From assembly GCA_033763975.1 (NCBI GenBank), contig JANRJM010000011.1:23620-87619 (forward strand): a stretch of 64,000 bases of DNA. Reading direction: 5' to 3'. The first letter of the stretch is position 1; every line of letters begins with the position of its first letter. The position numbers and the translations under genes were made by a program. Shown piece by piece: positions 8,899 through 15,866 of the stretch. This stretch comes from Planctomycetota bacterium. Lineage in GTDB: Bacteria > Planctomycetota > Phycisphaerae > Phycisphaerales > UBA1924. The notes below the pieces were generated by a model, which saw only the letters and a list, made by a program, of their open reading frames with translations, had not been told where the DNA came from and did not search any database.

Positions 8899-8957
8899 CG
8901 GGCGACGGGGTGCGGAGGGGCGCGCATCCGCGTGATCTGCTACGCTCGCGCCCCCGA

Positions 8958-8975
8958 GCGCCCGCGGGAGGGCGC
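8958..8975 (+). other. GC-rich hairpin in the leader of the M42 peptidase gene
   Basis: GCGCCC and GGGCGC pair around a six-base loop, 20 bases before the ATG at 8996. It could be a weak terminator remnant of manC, but no T-run follows, or simply leader structure. Low significance in DNA of this composition. Confidence 0.3.
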
Positions 8976-8995
8976 CGAACCACCGAGAGAGAACC

Positions 8996-10093
8996 ATGGC
9001 GAACATCGAACTGCTCAAACGCCTGTGCGAGACCCCCGGCGTGCCGGGGCGCGAGGAACGCGTCCGCGCGCTGATCGAGTCGGAGATCGCGGGCCTCTTT
9101 GATAGCGTCGAGACCGACGCGCTCGGCTCGCTCATCTGCACCCGTGCGCCCCGCCCGGGCAAGAAGGGCGCCAAGAACGCCCCCGCCCGCCCGGCCAAGG
9201 CCCGCGGGGGCGAGCGCCCGCTGCGCGTCATGCTGCTCTGCCACATGGACGAGATCGGGTTCTACGTCACGTCGATCGACAAGAACGGGTTCCTGTGGAT
9301 GAACCCCGCGGGCGGGTTCGACACGCGGAACCTCTTCTCGCGCCGGGTGCTGGTGTGCGCCGACAGCGGCGACTTCCGGGGCGTCATGAACCCCTGCGGC
9401 CGCCCGATCCACATCTCGAGCCCCAAGGACCGCGAGAAGGTGCCCGAGGTCAAGGAGTTCTTCGTCGACACCGGCATGAAGGCCGACGACGTCAAGAAGA
9501 AGATCAAGGTCGGTGACTTCGTCGTCATGGACGAGCCCGCGATCGAGATCGGCACCAAGGTCGTGAGCAAGGCGCTCGACAACCGCGTCGCGTGCTGGCT
9601 GGGCATCGAGAGCATCCGGCGCCTCGACGCCTCCGGCTCCGGGCACGCGTGCGAGATCGTCGTCGCCTTCACCACGCAGGAAGAAGTCGGCCTGCGCGGC
9701 GCCCGCACCGCCAGCCACCGCGTGCTCCCCGACATCGGCATCGGCCTGGACGTCACCCTCGCCTGCGACACGCCCGGCGTGCCCGACGAAGAAACCGTCA
9801 CCAAGCAGGGCGTCGGGTTCGGGCTGCACATCAAGGACAGCTCGTTCATCGCCGACCACCGCCTCGTCGCCGAGTTCGAGGCCCTCGCCAAGAAGCACAA
9901 GGTGCCCTACCAGCGCACCATCCTGGCGGCCGGGGGGCAGGACGGCGCCGCGGCCCAGCAGGCCGCCGCCGGCGCCCGCGCCATCGGCATCACCGTCGGC
10001 ACCCGCTACATCCACACCGTCACCGAGATGATCGACACCAAGGACCTCTACGCCGCCCGCGACATCCTGGCGGCGTACCTCGCTGTCGCGTAG
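8996..10093 (+). CDS. M42 family metallopeptidase (aminopeptidase)
   Basis: A cytosolic two-metal aminopeptidase of the M42 family, members of which form large tetrahedral assemblies that trim peptides. Visible motifs: LLCHMDEIGFYV (first metal His-x-Asp, about residue 80), the bridging Asp in KALDNRVACW (about 197), the catalytic Glu pair in TTQEEVGLRGA (about 225), a metal Asp in GIGLDVTLA, and the final metal His in GTRYIHTVTEM near the C-terminus. Length (365) is normal. A Lys/Ala/Pro-rich insertion at about 50-70 replaces the usual short loop. GAGAGA precedes the ATG. It converges on the DUF1501 gene with a 61-bp gap. Confidence 0.92.
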   Translation: MANIELLKRLCETPGVPGREERVRALIESEIAGLFDSVETDALGSLICTRAPRPGKKGAKNAPARPAKARGGERPLRVMLLCHMDEIGFYVTSIDKNGFLWMNPAGGFDTRNLFSRRVLVCADSGDFRGVMNPCGRPIHISSPKDREKVPEVKEFFVDTGMKADDVKKKIKVGDFVVMDEPAIEIGTKVVSKALDNRVACWLGIESIRRLDASGSGHACEIVVAFTTQEEVGLRGARTASHRVLPDIGIGLDVTLACDTPGVPDEETVTKQGVGFGLHIKDSSFIADHRLVAEFEALAKKHKVPYQRTILAAGGQDGAAAQQAAAGARAIGITVGTRYIHTVTEMIDTKDLYAARDILAAYLAVA

Positions 10094-10154
10094 GCGTTGC
10101 AGAGGCGTCAAGGGCCAAAGTCGTTCCGCGGCCCGCCGCCCGGCCCCGAGCGCG

Positions 10155-11507
10155 TCAGCGCGCCGTCTTCGCGTTCGTCGCGCCCGCCGCCAGCACGGGC
10201 AGGGCCTTGAACGTGCCCTCGAGCACGGCCTTGCTGTCGGCCTTCATCCACGACTCCAGCACGCCCGCGTACACCGAGCGGAAGTCGATCTTGTACTTGA
10301 GGTCGCCGTCGTCCAGGTCCTTGAGCGACGGGTGCTCGCCCACGACGCCCCGGCGCACCATGGGCCCGAACAGGAACATCGGGGCCGCCGTCCCGTGGTC
10401 GGTGCCCTGGCTCTGGTTCTGCCCCACGCGCCGCCCGAACTCCGAGAACGCGACCGACAGGACGCGCTCGTCGGCGCGCTGCTCCTTCAGTTCGGCGTAG
10501 AACGCCCGCACCGCCTGCGAGAACTGGCCTAGGAGCTGCGCGTGGCGCCCCTGCGCTCCGCCCTGGCCGGCGTGCGTGTCGAACGAGCCCATGTTCGCGT
10601 AGTACACGCGCGTCTTGAGGCCCGCCCCGATCATGCTGGCGATCATCGAGAGCTGGCGCCCCAGGTCGCTGTTGGGGAACTGCGTCTTGGGGCGCTGCTC
10701 CACCGCCTTGCGGATCAGGTCGCTGGACACCTGCGCGTCGAGCGAGGTCCGCAGCAGGAACGCCGCGTTCGAGTCGGCGCGGGCGGCGTTGCCATCGCCC
10801 GACTCGCGCGTGTTGAGGCTCGAATAGCCCTTGCGGAGCGCGTCGTTCATTTCCTGCGCCGACCAGCGGAAGAGGTCCGCGGACTCGAACGCGACGGGCT
10901 TGATGCGGCGCCCTTCCATGGCGAGCGGGGCGGTGCGGCCGATGGCGATGCCGGGGGGCCCGGCGCCGGGCGTCTGGGCCGCCTCGGGCGTGCCGGACTC
11001 GCCCTTGCCAAAGCCGCAGCACTCGCTGTCGAAGTACTTGCCCAGCCAGCCGTCGCCGGTGGCGGAGGTGTCGGCGGTGTGCCAGATGTCCATGGACTTG
11101 AAGTGCGAGCGGTTGGGGTTGGGGTAGCCCACGCCCTGCACGACGCAGACCTTCCCGTCGTCGTACATCTCGCGGAGCGGGGCGAGCTGAGGGTGCAGCC
11201 CCACGCCGTCGGCCTTCGACAACTTGAGCACCTGGTTCTCGGGAACGCCGATCCCGGGCCTGGCGCGGTAGTACTCGGGCGCGCCGAACGGCACGACGGT
11301 GTTGAGCCCGTCGTTGCCCCCCGAGAGCTGGATCACCACCAGCACGTGGTCGTCGGGCACGCCGGGCACCGACGACAGCCCGCCCGCCGCGGCGTGCATC
11401 GCGAGCGCGGAGTTGTTGAGAAACGCCGGCAGCGTCGCCGCCGCCGACGCCATCACCAGCCCGGTGCGGAGAAACTCACGACGCGTAAACGGGTTCTGCG
11501 TGCTCAT
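10155..11507 (-). CDS. DUF1501 protein, Tat-exported
   Basis: DUF1501 proteins are secreted proteins related to the alkaline phosphatase/sulfatase fold, abundant in Planctomycetes, with unknown substrate. This 450-residue member starts with a twin-arginine signal, FTRREFLRTGLVMASAAATLPAF (Arg9-Arg10), and then shows the family sequence: VLVVIQLSGGNDGLNTVVPF, RSHFKSMDIWHTAD, MGSFDTHAGQ, VAFSEFGRRVGQN and TDHGTAAPMFLFG. It lies downstream of a DUF1800 gene on the same strand, the standard pairing for these two families, and here the 163-bp spacer is filled with heptamer repeats. AGGGA precedes the ATG. Confidence 0.93.
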   Translation of the reverse strand: MSTQNPFTRREFLRTGLVMASAAATLPAFLNNSALAMHAAAGGLSSVPGVPDDHVLVVIQLSGGNDGLNTVVPFGAPEYYRARPGIGVPENQVLKLSKADGVGLHPQLAPLREMYDDGKVCVVQGVGYPNPNRSHFKSMDIWHTADTSATGDGWLGKYFDSECCGFGKGESGTPEAAQTPGAGPPGIAIGRTAPLAMEGRRIKPVAFESADLFRWSAQEMNDALRKGYSSLNTRESGDGNAARADSNAAFLLRTSLDAQVSSDLIRKAVEQRPKTQFPNSDLGRQLSMIASMIGAGLKTRVYYANMGSFDTHAGQGGAQGRHAQLLGQFSQAVRAFYAELKEQRADERVLSVAFSEFGRRVGQNQSQGTDHGTAAPMFLFGPMVRRGVVGEHPSLKDLDDGDLKYKIDFRSVYAGVLESWMKADSKAVLEGTFKALPVLAAGATNAKTAR

Positions 11508-11533
11508 GACGTCCCTTCCGCCCTCTTGCTCGT

Positions 11534-11575
11534 CCCCAGTCCCCAGTCCCCAGTCCCCAGTGCCCAGTGCCCAGT
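11534..11575. repeat. Heptanucleotide tandem array CCCCAGT (6 units)
   Basis: Four exact CCCCAGT units (11534-11561) run directly into two GCCCAGT units (11562-11575), with strict 7-base periodicity and no interruption. The array lies in the spacer between the DUF1800 and DUF1501 genes, starting 26 bases upstream of the DUF1501 start. The unit matches the CCCCAGT class of short tandemly repeated repetitive (STRR) heptamers described in filamentous cyanobacteria. That match is from memory. Confidence 0.93.
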
Positions 11576-11600
11576 GCCTTTATGTCTCTTCCGAATGCCC

Positions 11601-11663
11601 TAATGCCTAATGCCTAATGCCTCATGCCTAATGCCTAATGCCTAATGCCTCACGCCTCATGCC
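11601..11663. repeat. Second heptanucleotide array, TAATGCC (9 units)
   Basis: Nine contiguous 7-base units: TAATGCC three times, TCATGCC, TAATGCC three times, TCACGCC, TCATGCC. The array is preceded by a degenerate GAATGCCC and ends 7 bases before the stop of the DUF1800 gene. The unit is unrelated to that of the neighbouring array but has the same period. The two arrays together occupy most of the spacer. They are AT-richer than the surroundings and encode no feature I can recognise. Confidence 0.93.
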
Positions 11664-11670
11664 TTCGTCT

Positions 11671-13302
11671 TCAGCACAACTGATACTCCGGCATCGCCGA
11701 GATGAGCAGCAGCATGCCGCTCACCGTCTCGTTGTTCACCGCGTTCTCGTTCGACCCGAGGAACGCGAGCAGTTCGGCGACGCCCGCGCTGGGCGCCCAG
11801 CCCAGCGCCAGGCGCAGCAGCGCCTCGGCGACCGCGCGGGGCTCGCCCCGCCCCACGGGCGAGTCCTTCCCGTACGGCGTGAGCAGGGCCATCGCGTCGT
11901 AGGTCTGCGTCCGGGCCGTGGGGTCGTAGCCCCGCGGGCGCTTGCCCGCGATGAGAAACGCGAGCGTGTTCTGGCGCACGTAGTACGTCGAGGTGTTGAT
12001 CCACGCCCGCCCGCCTTCCCAGCCCTTGACGCTGGGCGGGAACATCAGGCGCTGCCCCATCAGGTCCATCGCGTCGTTGAGGATCGAGAGATCGCGCACG
12101 GGCGTGTCGAGCGAGCGGCACGCGCCGACGACCAGCTGCACCGGGCTCTTGATCTGGTCGTTCATGAACCGGGGCTCGTAGAAGTGCTCGCTCAGGAAGA
12201 GCTTGCGCAGCACAGGCTTGAGTTCGTACTTGCCGCCCGAGAGCGAGATCGCCATCTGCCGAAGCACCGCGCGCTGCGCGGGGTCGAGGCCCTTGTCCCC
12301 GCCGCGCTCGTCGGGCGGGACGTCGGCGACGAAGTGGTGGTAGAGGCGCCGCGAGATGTACCGCGGGCACGCGGGCTGCGAGAGGATGATCCGCACGAAG
12401 TCGTCGCCGTCCCAGTTGCCGGTCTGCCCGAGGATCGTCTTCTTGCCGGTGTCGTGGTTGTCCTTCTCGAGCACGAACTCGTCGTCGCGGAACGTGTAGC
12501 CCGTCAGCGCCCGCGCGCCCTCCTTGATGTCCTGCTCGGTGTAGTTCCCCACGCCCAGCGAGAACAGCTCCATGATCTCGCGGGCGAGGTTCTCGTTCGG
12601 GCGGTTCTTGCGGCTGTCGTTGTTGTCGAGGTACGCCAGCATCGCGGGGTCGCGGATGAGGGCCTTGAGCAGGTCGGCGTAGCTGCCCACCGCGTGCTTG
12701 CGGAAGGTCTGGTTCTGCAGGAACATGTGGTACGAGTTCTCGATCGTGCGGTAGTTCGTCGCCAGCAGCCCGTGCCAGAAGAGCGTCATCTTCTCTTCCA
12801 GCGGGTTGGGCGTCTCGATCATCCGCGCGAGCCACCACTTCTGCACCTGCGTGATCTGGGCGCGGTCGTCGCGCTCGCGCCGCTCGCGCTCCAGGCGCAG
12901 GCGCGCGAGGGTTTCCTCGTCCTGGTTGCGCTGCGCCATGCGGTACGCCTGACGCTCCTGCTCGCTGGGCGGGCGCATGATGTCGGGGTCGAACTCGCGC
13001 TCCCCGGGCCACGCGAAGTCGCTGGGCTTGTAGTTCACCAGCAGGTCGACCGCCTTCTCCGGGCCGATGTCCGCGAGGTAGCGCACCTGCTTCTCGTTCC
13101 CGCCCAGGCCCGCCCGCCACAGCAGGTGGCGCGCCTGCTCGTACCCGAAGTCCTTCCGCTTGATCGGGCGCAGCGAGGCCTCGAGCTTCTCATCGATCGG
13201 CGCCCCCGGCACCTCGTCCGTGGGCGCGGCCGGCGGTTGGTCCGTCGCGCTCGGTGCGGCGTTCGGTTCGGTGCCCGGCGTTGGTCCGTCAGGTTGGCGC
13301 AT
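11671..13302 (-). CDS. DUF1800 protein
   Basis: A DUF1800 family protein of 543 residues, function unknown, commonly encoded next to DUF1501 in Planctomycetes and thought to act outside the cytosol. Family sequence is clear: ARHLLWRAGLGGNEKQV, WWLARMIETPNPLEEKMTLFWHG, NENLAREIMELFSLGVGNYTEQD, ARALTGYTF, ISRRLYHHF, and the C-terminal FPPSVKGWEGGRAWINTST. The start at 13302 has GGAGGGG six bases upstream; a longer start at 13401 has no ribosome binding site. The first 60 residues (about Pro/Ala/Thr-rich) look disordered, and no obvious signal peptide is present. This would need an explanation if the protein is exported. Confidence 0.92.
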   Translation of the reverse strand: MRQPDGPTPGTEPNAAPSATDQPPAAPTDEVPGAPIDEKLEASLRPIKRKDFGYEQARHLLWRAGLGGNEKQVRYLADIGPEKAVDLLVNYKPSDFAWPGEREFDPDIMRPPSEQERQAYRMAQRNQDEETLARLRLERERRERDDRAQITQVQKWWLARMIETPNPLEEKMTLFWHGLLATNYRTIENSYHMFLQNQTFRKHAVGSYADLLKALIRDPAMLAYLDNNDSRKNRPNENLAREIMELFSLGVGNYTEQDIKEGARALTGYTFRDDEFVLEKDNHDTGKKTILGQTGNWDGDDFVRIILSQPACPRYISRRLYHHFVADVPPDERGGDKGLDPAQRAVLRQMAISLSGGKYELKPVLRKLFLSEHFYEPRFMNDQIKSPVQLVVGACRSLDTPVRDLSILNDAMDLMGQRLMFPPSVKGWEGGRAWINTSTYYVRQNTLAFLIAGKRPRGYDPTARTQTYDAMALLTPYGKDSPVGRGEPRAVAEALLRLALGWAPSAGVAELLAFLGSNENAVNNETVSGMLLLISAMPEYQLC

Positions 13303-13488
13303 CGTCCCCTCCGACGCCGCCCCAGACGGCGGCCCCCGTGCCCAAGTCTCCGCGGGCTTCGAGCGCCCACGCACCGCCGAACGCCCGCCGTCCGCGCTCA
13401 TTGCAGCGCGAACCGCACCCCGTGAATGTATCGGACGCCGGGACGCGAGAGAAGCCCGATTTCGTCGGCAGTTACCCGCCCTCGACGA

Positions 13489-14871
13489 TCACCCGCCCGC
13501 CCGCGCGGGCTCAACCCCGCCGACCACCGGCGGCGTGGCGCGCGCCAGTTGCTTCGCGATCACGACCAAGTATGCCACGACCCCGATGAGCAGCGCCCCG
13601 TTCGCCTGGTGTGCGGTCCGCACGAGCGCCTGCGGCACGGACGACGTGTCCAGCGACTGACCGGCGGTCACCATGAACGCGATCCACCCGAGCACGAACT
13701 GCACCGCCACGACGCCCACCAGCGCCCCGCCCGCACGCCGAACACGGGCGCCCGGACGCGGGTCTGACGCGTCCTTCAGGAAACTCATCGCGGCGAACCC
13801 GGCGATGATCGCCACCAGCAGCACGACCGTGGCGAACGCCGCGTGCGTCCAGAGCACGTGGGTGTGACGGAACTGGCGGTAGACAGCGCCCAGCGCGAGC
13901 TGGATGAACAGCGTGTGCAGCGTGGCGGTCGCGAACGCGCGCAGACGCCGCGCCCCCGGCTGCGCACCGCCCGCCGCGAGGCCCGCGTACCACGGGGACA
14001 GATACACCGCCAGCGCGACCATGCCGGCGAAGATCACCTGCGCCGACACGCCGTGGAACGCCGCCATCCAGCGGCTGTTCTCCAGCACGCGGGCCGCCCC
14101 CAGCAGCCCCTGCGCGATGATGAACAGCAGCAGCCCCGTGGCCCACCACTTGACGAACGACGAGGTGCGCGACACCCACACCCAGACGGTCAGGATGATC
14201 GCGGCGAACCCGACGAGCGTGCCGAAGAGGCGGTGCGCGTGCTCGAGGTAGATGTTCGCGGGCACGCGCGGGCCCAGCGGGTACAGGAACATGTTCGAGC
14301 CGTACGTGTTGGGCCAGTCGGGCACCGCCATCCCCGCGTCGGTGCTGGTCACGAGCCCGCCGACGAAGAGCAGCGGGGCCGCGGCCAGGCACGCGACCCA
14401 CGCGAAGCGCGCGAGCCAGGGCGTGTTCGCGGCCGAAGCCGCGGGGCGCGCGAACCGCGAGCCCAGGAAGGCGCCTGCAAGCCCGAGCACCGTGCCGAAC
14501 ACGAGAAAGCCGAGCACGATCGCGGGCGCGCTGGGCGTGAGCGAGGGGTCCGCCGGCCCGCCGCCCTCAACCTGCGGGCGCAACTTGCTGCCGACCACGG
14601 CGAGGCCGGTGAACGCGGAGACGAAGCCCGCGAGCGCACCGACCTGCCACGCGCGCGCGTGCGCGAGGTTCCGCCCCGCGACGACAAAGCACAGGAACCA
14701 GACGCCGACGATCGCGGGGATCGAAATCTGTTCGCGAATTCCCAGCCAGGGGAGGTGGGTGACGAACCAGAGCACCCAGACTCCCACGGCCGCCATCATG
14801 CCGGTGACAAGCGCCGGAGAAACAACGTCGGCGAGGGGAGAACGAGCGGTACCAGTGGAAGACGCGGGCAT
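13489..14871 (-). CDS. ctaA: Heme A synthase CtaA/Cox15
   Basis: Converts heme O to heme A in the membrane, supplying the aa3-type oxidase encoded across the divergent spacer. The 460-residue protein has eight or more hydrophobic segments and the family's heme-ligand histidines: VTSTDAGMAVPDWPNTYG (substrate loop, about 200-220), LEHAHRLFGTLVGF, the second-half FRHTHVLWTHAAFA, and RTAHQANGALL near the C-terminus. The first 150 residues carry extra membrane helices beyond the minimal enzyme. GGAGG is 8 bases upstream of the ATG at 14871. No protoheme farnesyltransferase (ctaB) is visible in the window, so heme O must come from elsewhere. Confidence 0.93.
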   Translation of the reverse strand: MPASSTGTARSPLADVVSPALVTGMMAAVGVWVLWFVTHLPWLGIREQISIPAIVGVWFLCFVVAGRNLAHARAWQVGALAGFVSAFTGLAVVGSKLRPQVEGGGPADPSLTPSAPAIVLGFLVFGTVLGLAGAFLGSRFARPAASAANTPWLARFAWVACLAAAPLLFVGGLVTSTDAGMAVPDWPNTYGSNMFLYPLGPRVPANIYLEHAHRLFGTLVGFAAIILTVWVWVSRTSSFVKWWATGLLLFIIAQGLLGAARVLENSRWMAAFHGVSAQVIFAGMVALAVYLSPWYAGLAAGGAQPGARRLRAFATATLHTLFIQLALGAVYRQFRHTHVLWTHAAFATVVLLVAIIAGFAAMSFLKDASDPRPGARVRRAGGALVGVVAVQFVLGWIAFMVTAGQSLDTSSVPQALVRTAHQANGALLIGVVAYLVVIAKQLARATPPVVGGVEPARAGG

Positions 14872-15082
14872 GACCAGCACCTCCGAAAAGTTCTGAGAAT
14901 CGGTCTCAGTTGCGGTCCGACAGGAATCGGGACTTGACAGGGTAGGGGTACTCAGTCCAAATTGCGGTCTCGCAGGAACGGTTGTCGTCCGGCGGGAGAC
15001 CCTTCGGCGGTTCGCCGCGGGCCGTGGATCGGACGCGGAAGAAGGCGTAAGCGCGGCGTGAACGCCGCTGAGGAGGCCGGCG
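14872..15082. promoter_or_regulatory. Divergent ctaA/actA control region with repeats
   Basis: This 211-bp spacer must hold the promoters for ctaA (minus) and the act operon (plus). It contains an inverted repeat CTGAGA-N5-TCTCAG at 14893-14909 in the ctaA leader. It also has two near-identical direct copies, TTGCGGTC-CG-CAGGAA-CGG, at 14910-14930 and 14962-14981 (about 52 bases apart), each with a CTCAGT nearby (14905-14910, 14951-14956). A perfect TTGACA lies at 14934-14939, but 17 bases on there is only a poor -10 (CCAAAT). The repeats look like protein binding sites for a regulator of both units; which regulator cannot be told. Confidence 0.55.
15053..15068 (+). other. Hairpin just before the actA ribosome binding site
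   Basis: GCGGCG and CGCCGC form a perfect 6-bp stem with a TGAA loop, ending 2 bases before the AGGAGG (15071-15076) that serves the GTG start of actA. A second small hairpin, CGGCG-GTT-CGCCG, is at 15005-15017. They may tune translation of the operon's first gene, though GC-rich leaders form such stems often. Confidence 0.4.
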
Positions 15083-15787
15083 GTGTCGCTGATGTTTCCC
15101 AAGTGGATGAACCTGTTTCCGACGGTCTCCGCGGTCGCCGGGCTGCTGGGGACGTGCACGATCATCGGAGGGTTCTGGTACTACGCGACGCCGAAGTTCT
15201 TCCGCGTGGGCTACATGCCGACGCAGCCCGGGGGCGGGTTCAGCCACCAGTTGCACGCGGGCAAACTGGGGATGGACTGTCGTTACTGCCACACGAAGGT
15301 GGAAGAGAGCGCCGAGGCGAACATCCCGAACGTGGCGACGTGCGTGGGGTGTCACGCGGAGGATCGGCTGACGCTGTTCCAGACCTCCGACACGCACAAG
15401 GCGCTGACGCAGTTCGTGCGGGACGCGTATGCGGCCGACCAGCCGATCGCCTGGGCGCGGGTGCACAAGCTGCCGGACTACGTGCGGAACTTCCCGCACC
15501 AGGTGCACCTGCAGGCGGGGGTGAGCTGCTTCTCGTGCCACGGGCGGATCGACCAGATGCCCATCGTGTACCACGCGGAGCCCCTGTCGATGGGGTGGTG
15601 CCTGGAGTGCCATCGCGAGCCGGAGGCGAGTCTGGTGCCGCGGGAGCAGGTCACGAACCTGAACTGGGTGGAAGAGCACCTGGCGCAGCGCCAGTCGGGG
15701 GCGGCGGGCGCGGTGACGACGGGCAAGCAACTGCTGGATTCGCTGCGGAACGCGCCGCCGGAAAACTGCGGCGCGTGTCACTACTAG
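15083..15787 (+). CDS. actA: Alternative complex III subunit ActA, pentaheme cytochrome c
   Basis: ActA carries the electron-exit hemes of the menaquinol:cytochrome c/oxidase oxidoreductase, on the outer face of the membrane. The 234-residue protein has one N-terminal membrane segment (about 12-36) and exactly five CxxCH heme sites: CRYCH 66-70, CVGCH 87-91, CFSCH 149-153, CLECH 173-177 and CGACH 229-233, the last right at the C-terminus. Extra histidines (FSHQLH, FPHQVH, VYHAE) can be distal ligands. Five hemes and one anchor are diagnostic of ActA. The start is a GTG with AGGAGG six bases upstream. It is the first gene of the act operon and needs the ResB/CcsA system for heme attachment. 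Confidence 0.95.
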   Translation: MSLMFPKWMNLFPTVSAVAGLLGTCTIIGGFWYYATPKFFRVGYMPTQPGGGFSHQLHAGKLGMDCRYCHTKVEESAEANIPNVATCVGCHAEDRLTLFQTSDTHKALTQFVRDAYAADQPIAWARVHKLPDYVRNFPHQVHLQAGVSCFSCHGRIDQMPIVYHAEPLSMGWCLECHREPEASLVPREQVTNLNWVEEHLAQRQSGAAGAVTTGKQLLDSLRNAPPENCGACHY

Positions 15788-15866
15788 CGGGGCGGCGTCC
15801 GGCGTGGCCGGTCGCGGGGGCGTGCAGAGGAACGGAACGGTGTTCGCGCGAGGACAGACGGCATCT

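Noticed and set aside
11534..11663. Possible CRISPR array
   Set aside because: Units are 7 bases with no spacers between them; these are simple tandem repeats.
13303..13401. Longer N-terminus for the DUF1800 protein
   Set aside because: The start at 13401 lacks a ribosome binding site, whereas 13302 has GGAGGGG at good distance.
14934..14962. Strong sigma-70 promoter for the act operon
   Set aside because: TTGACA is perfect, but the hexamer 17 bases on (CCAAAT) is a poor -10, so I list it only as part of the regulatory region.
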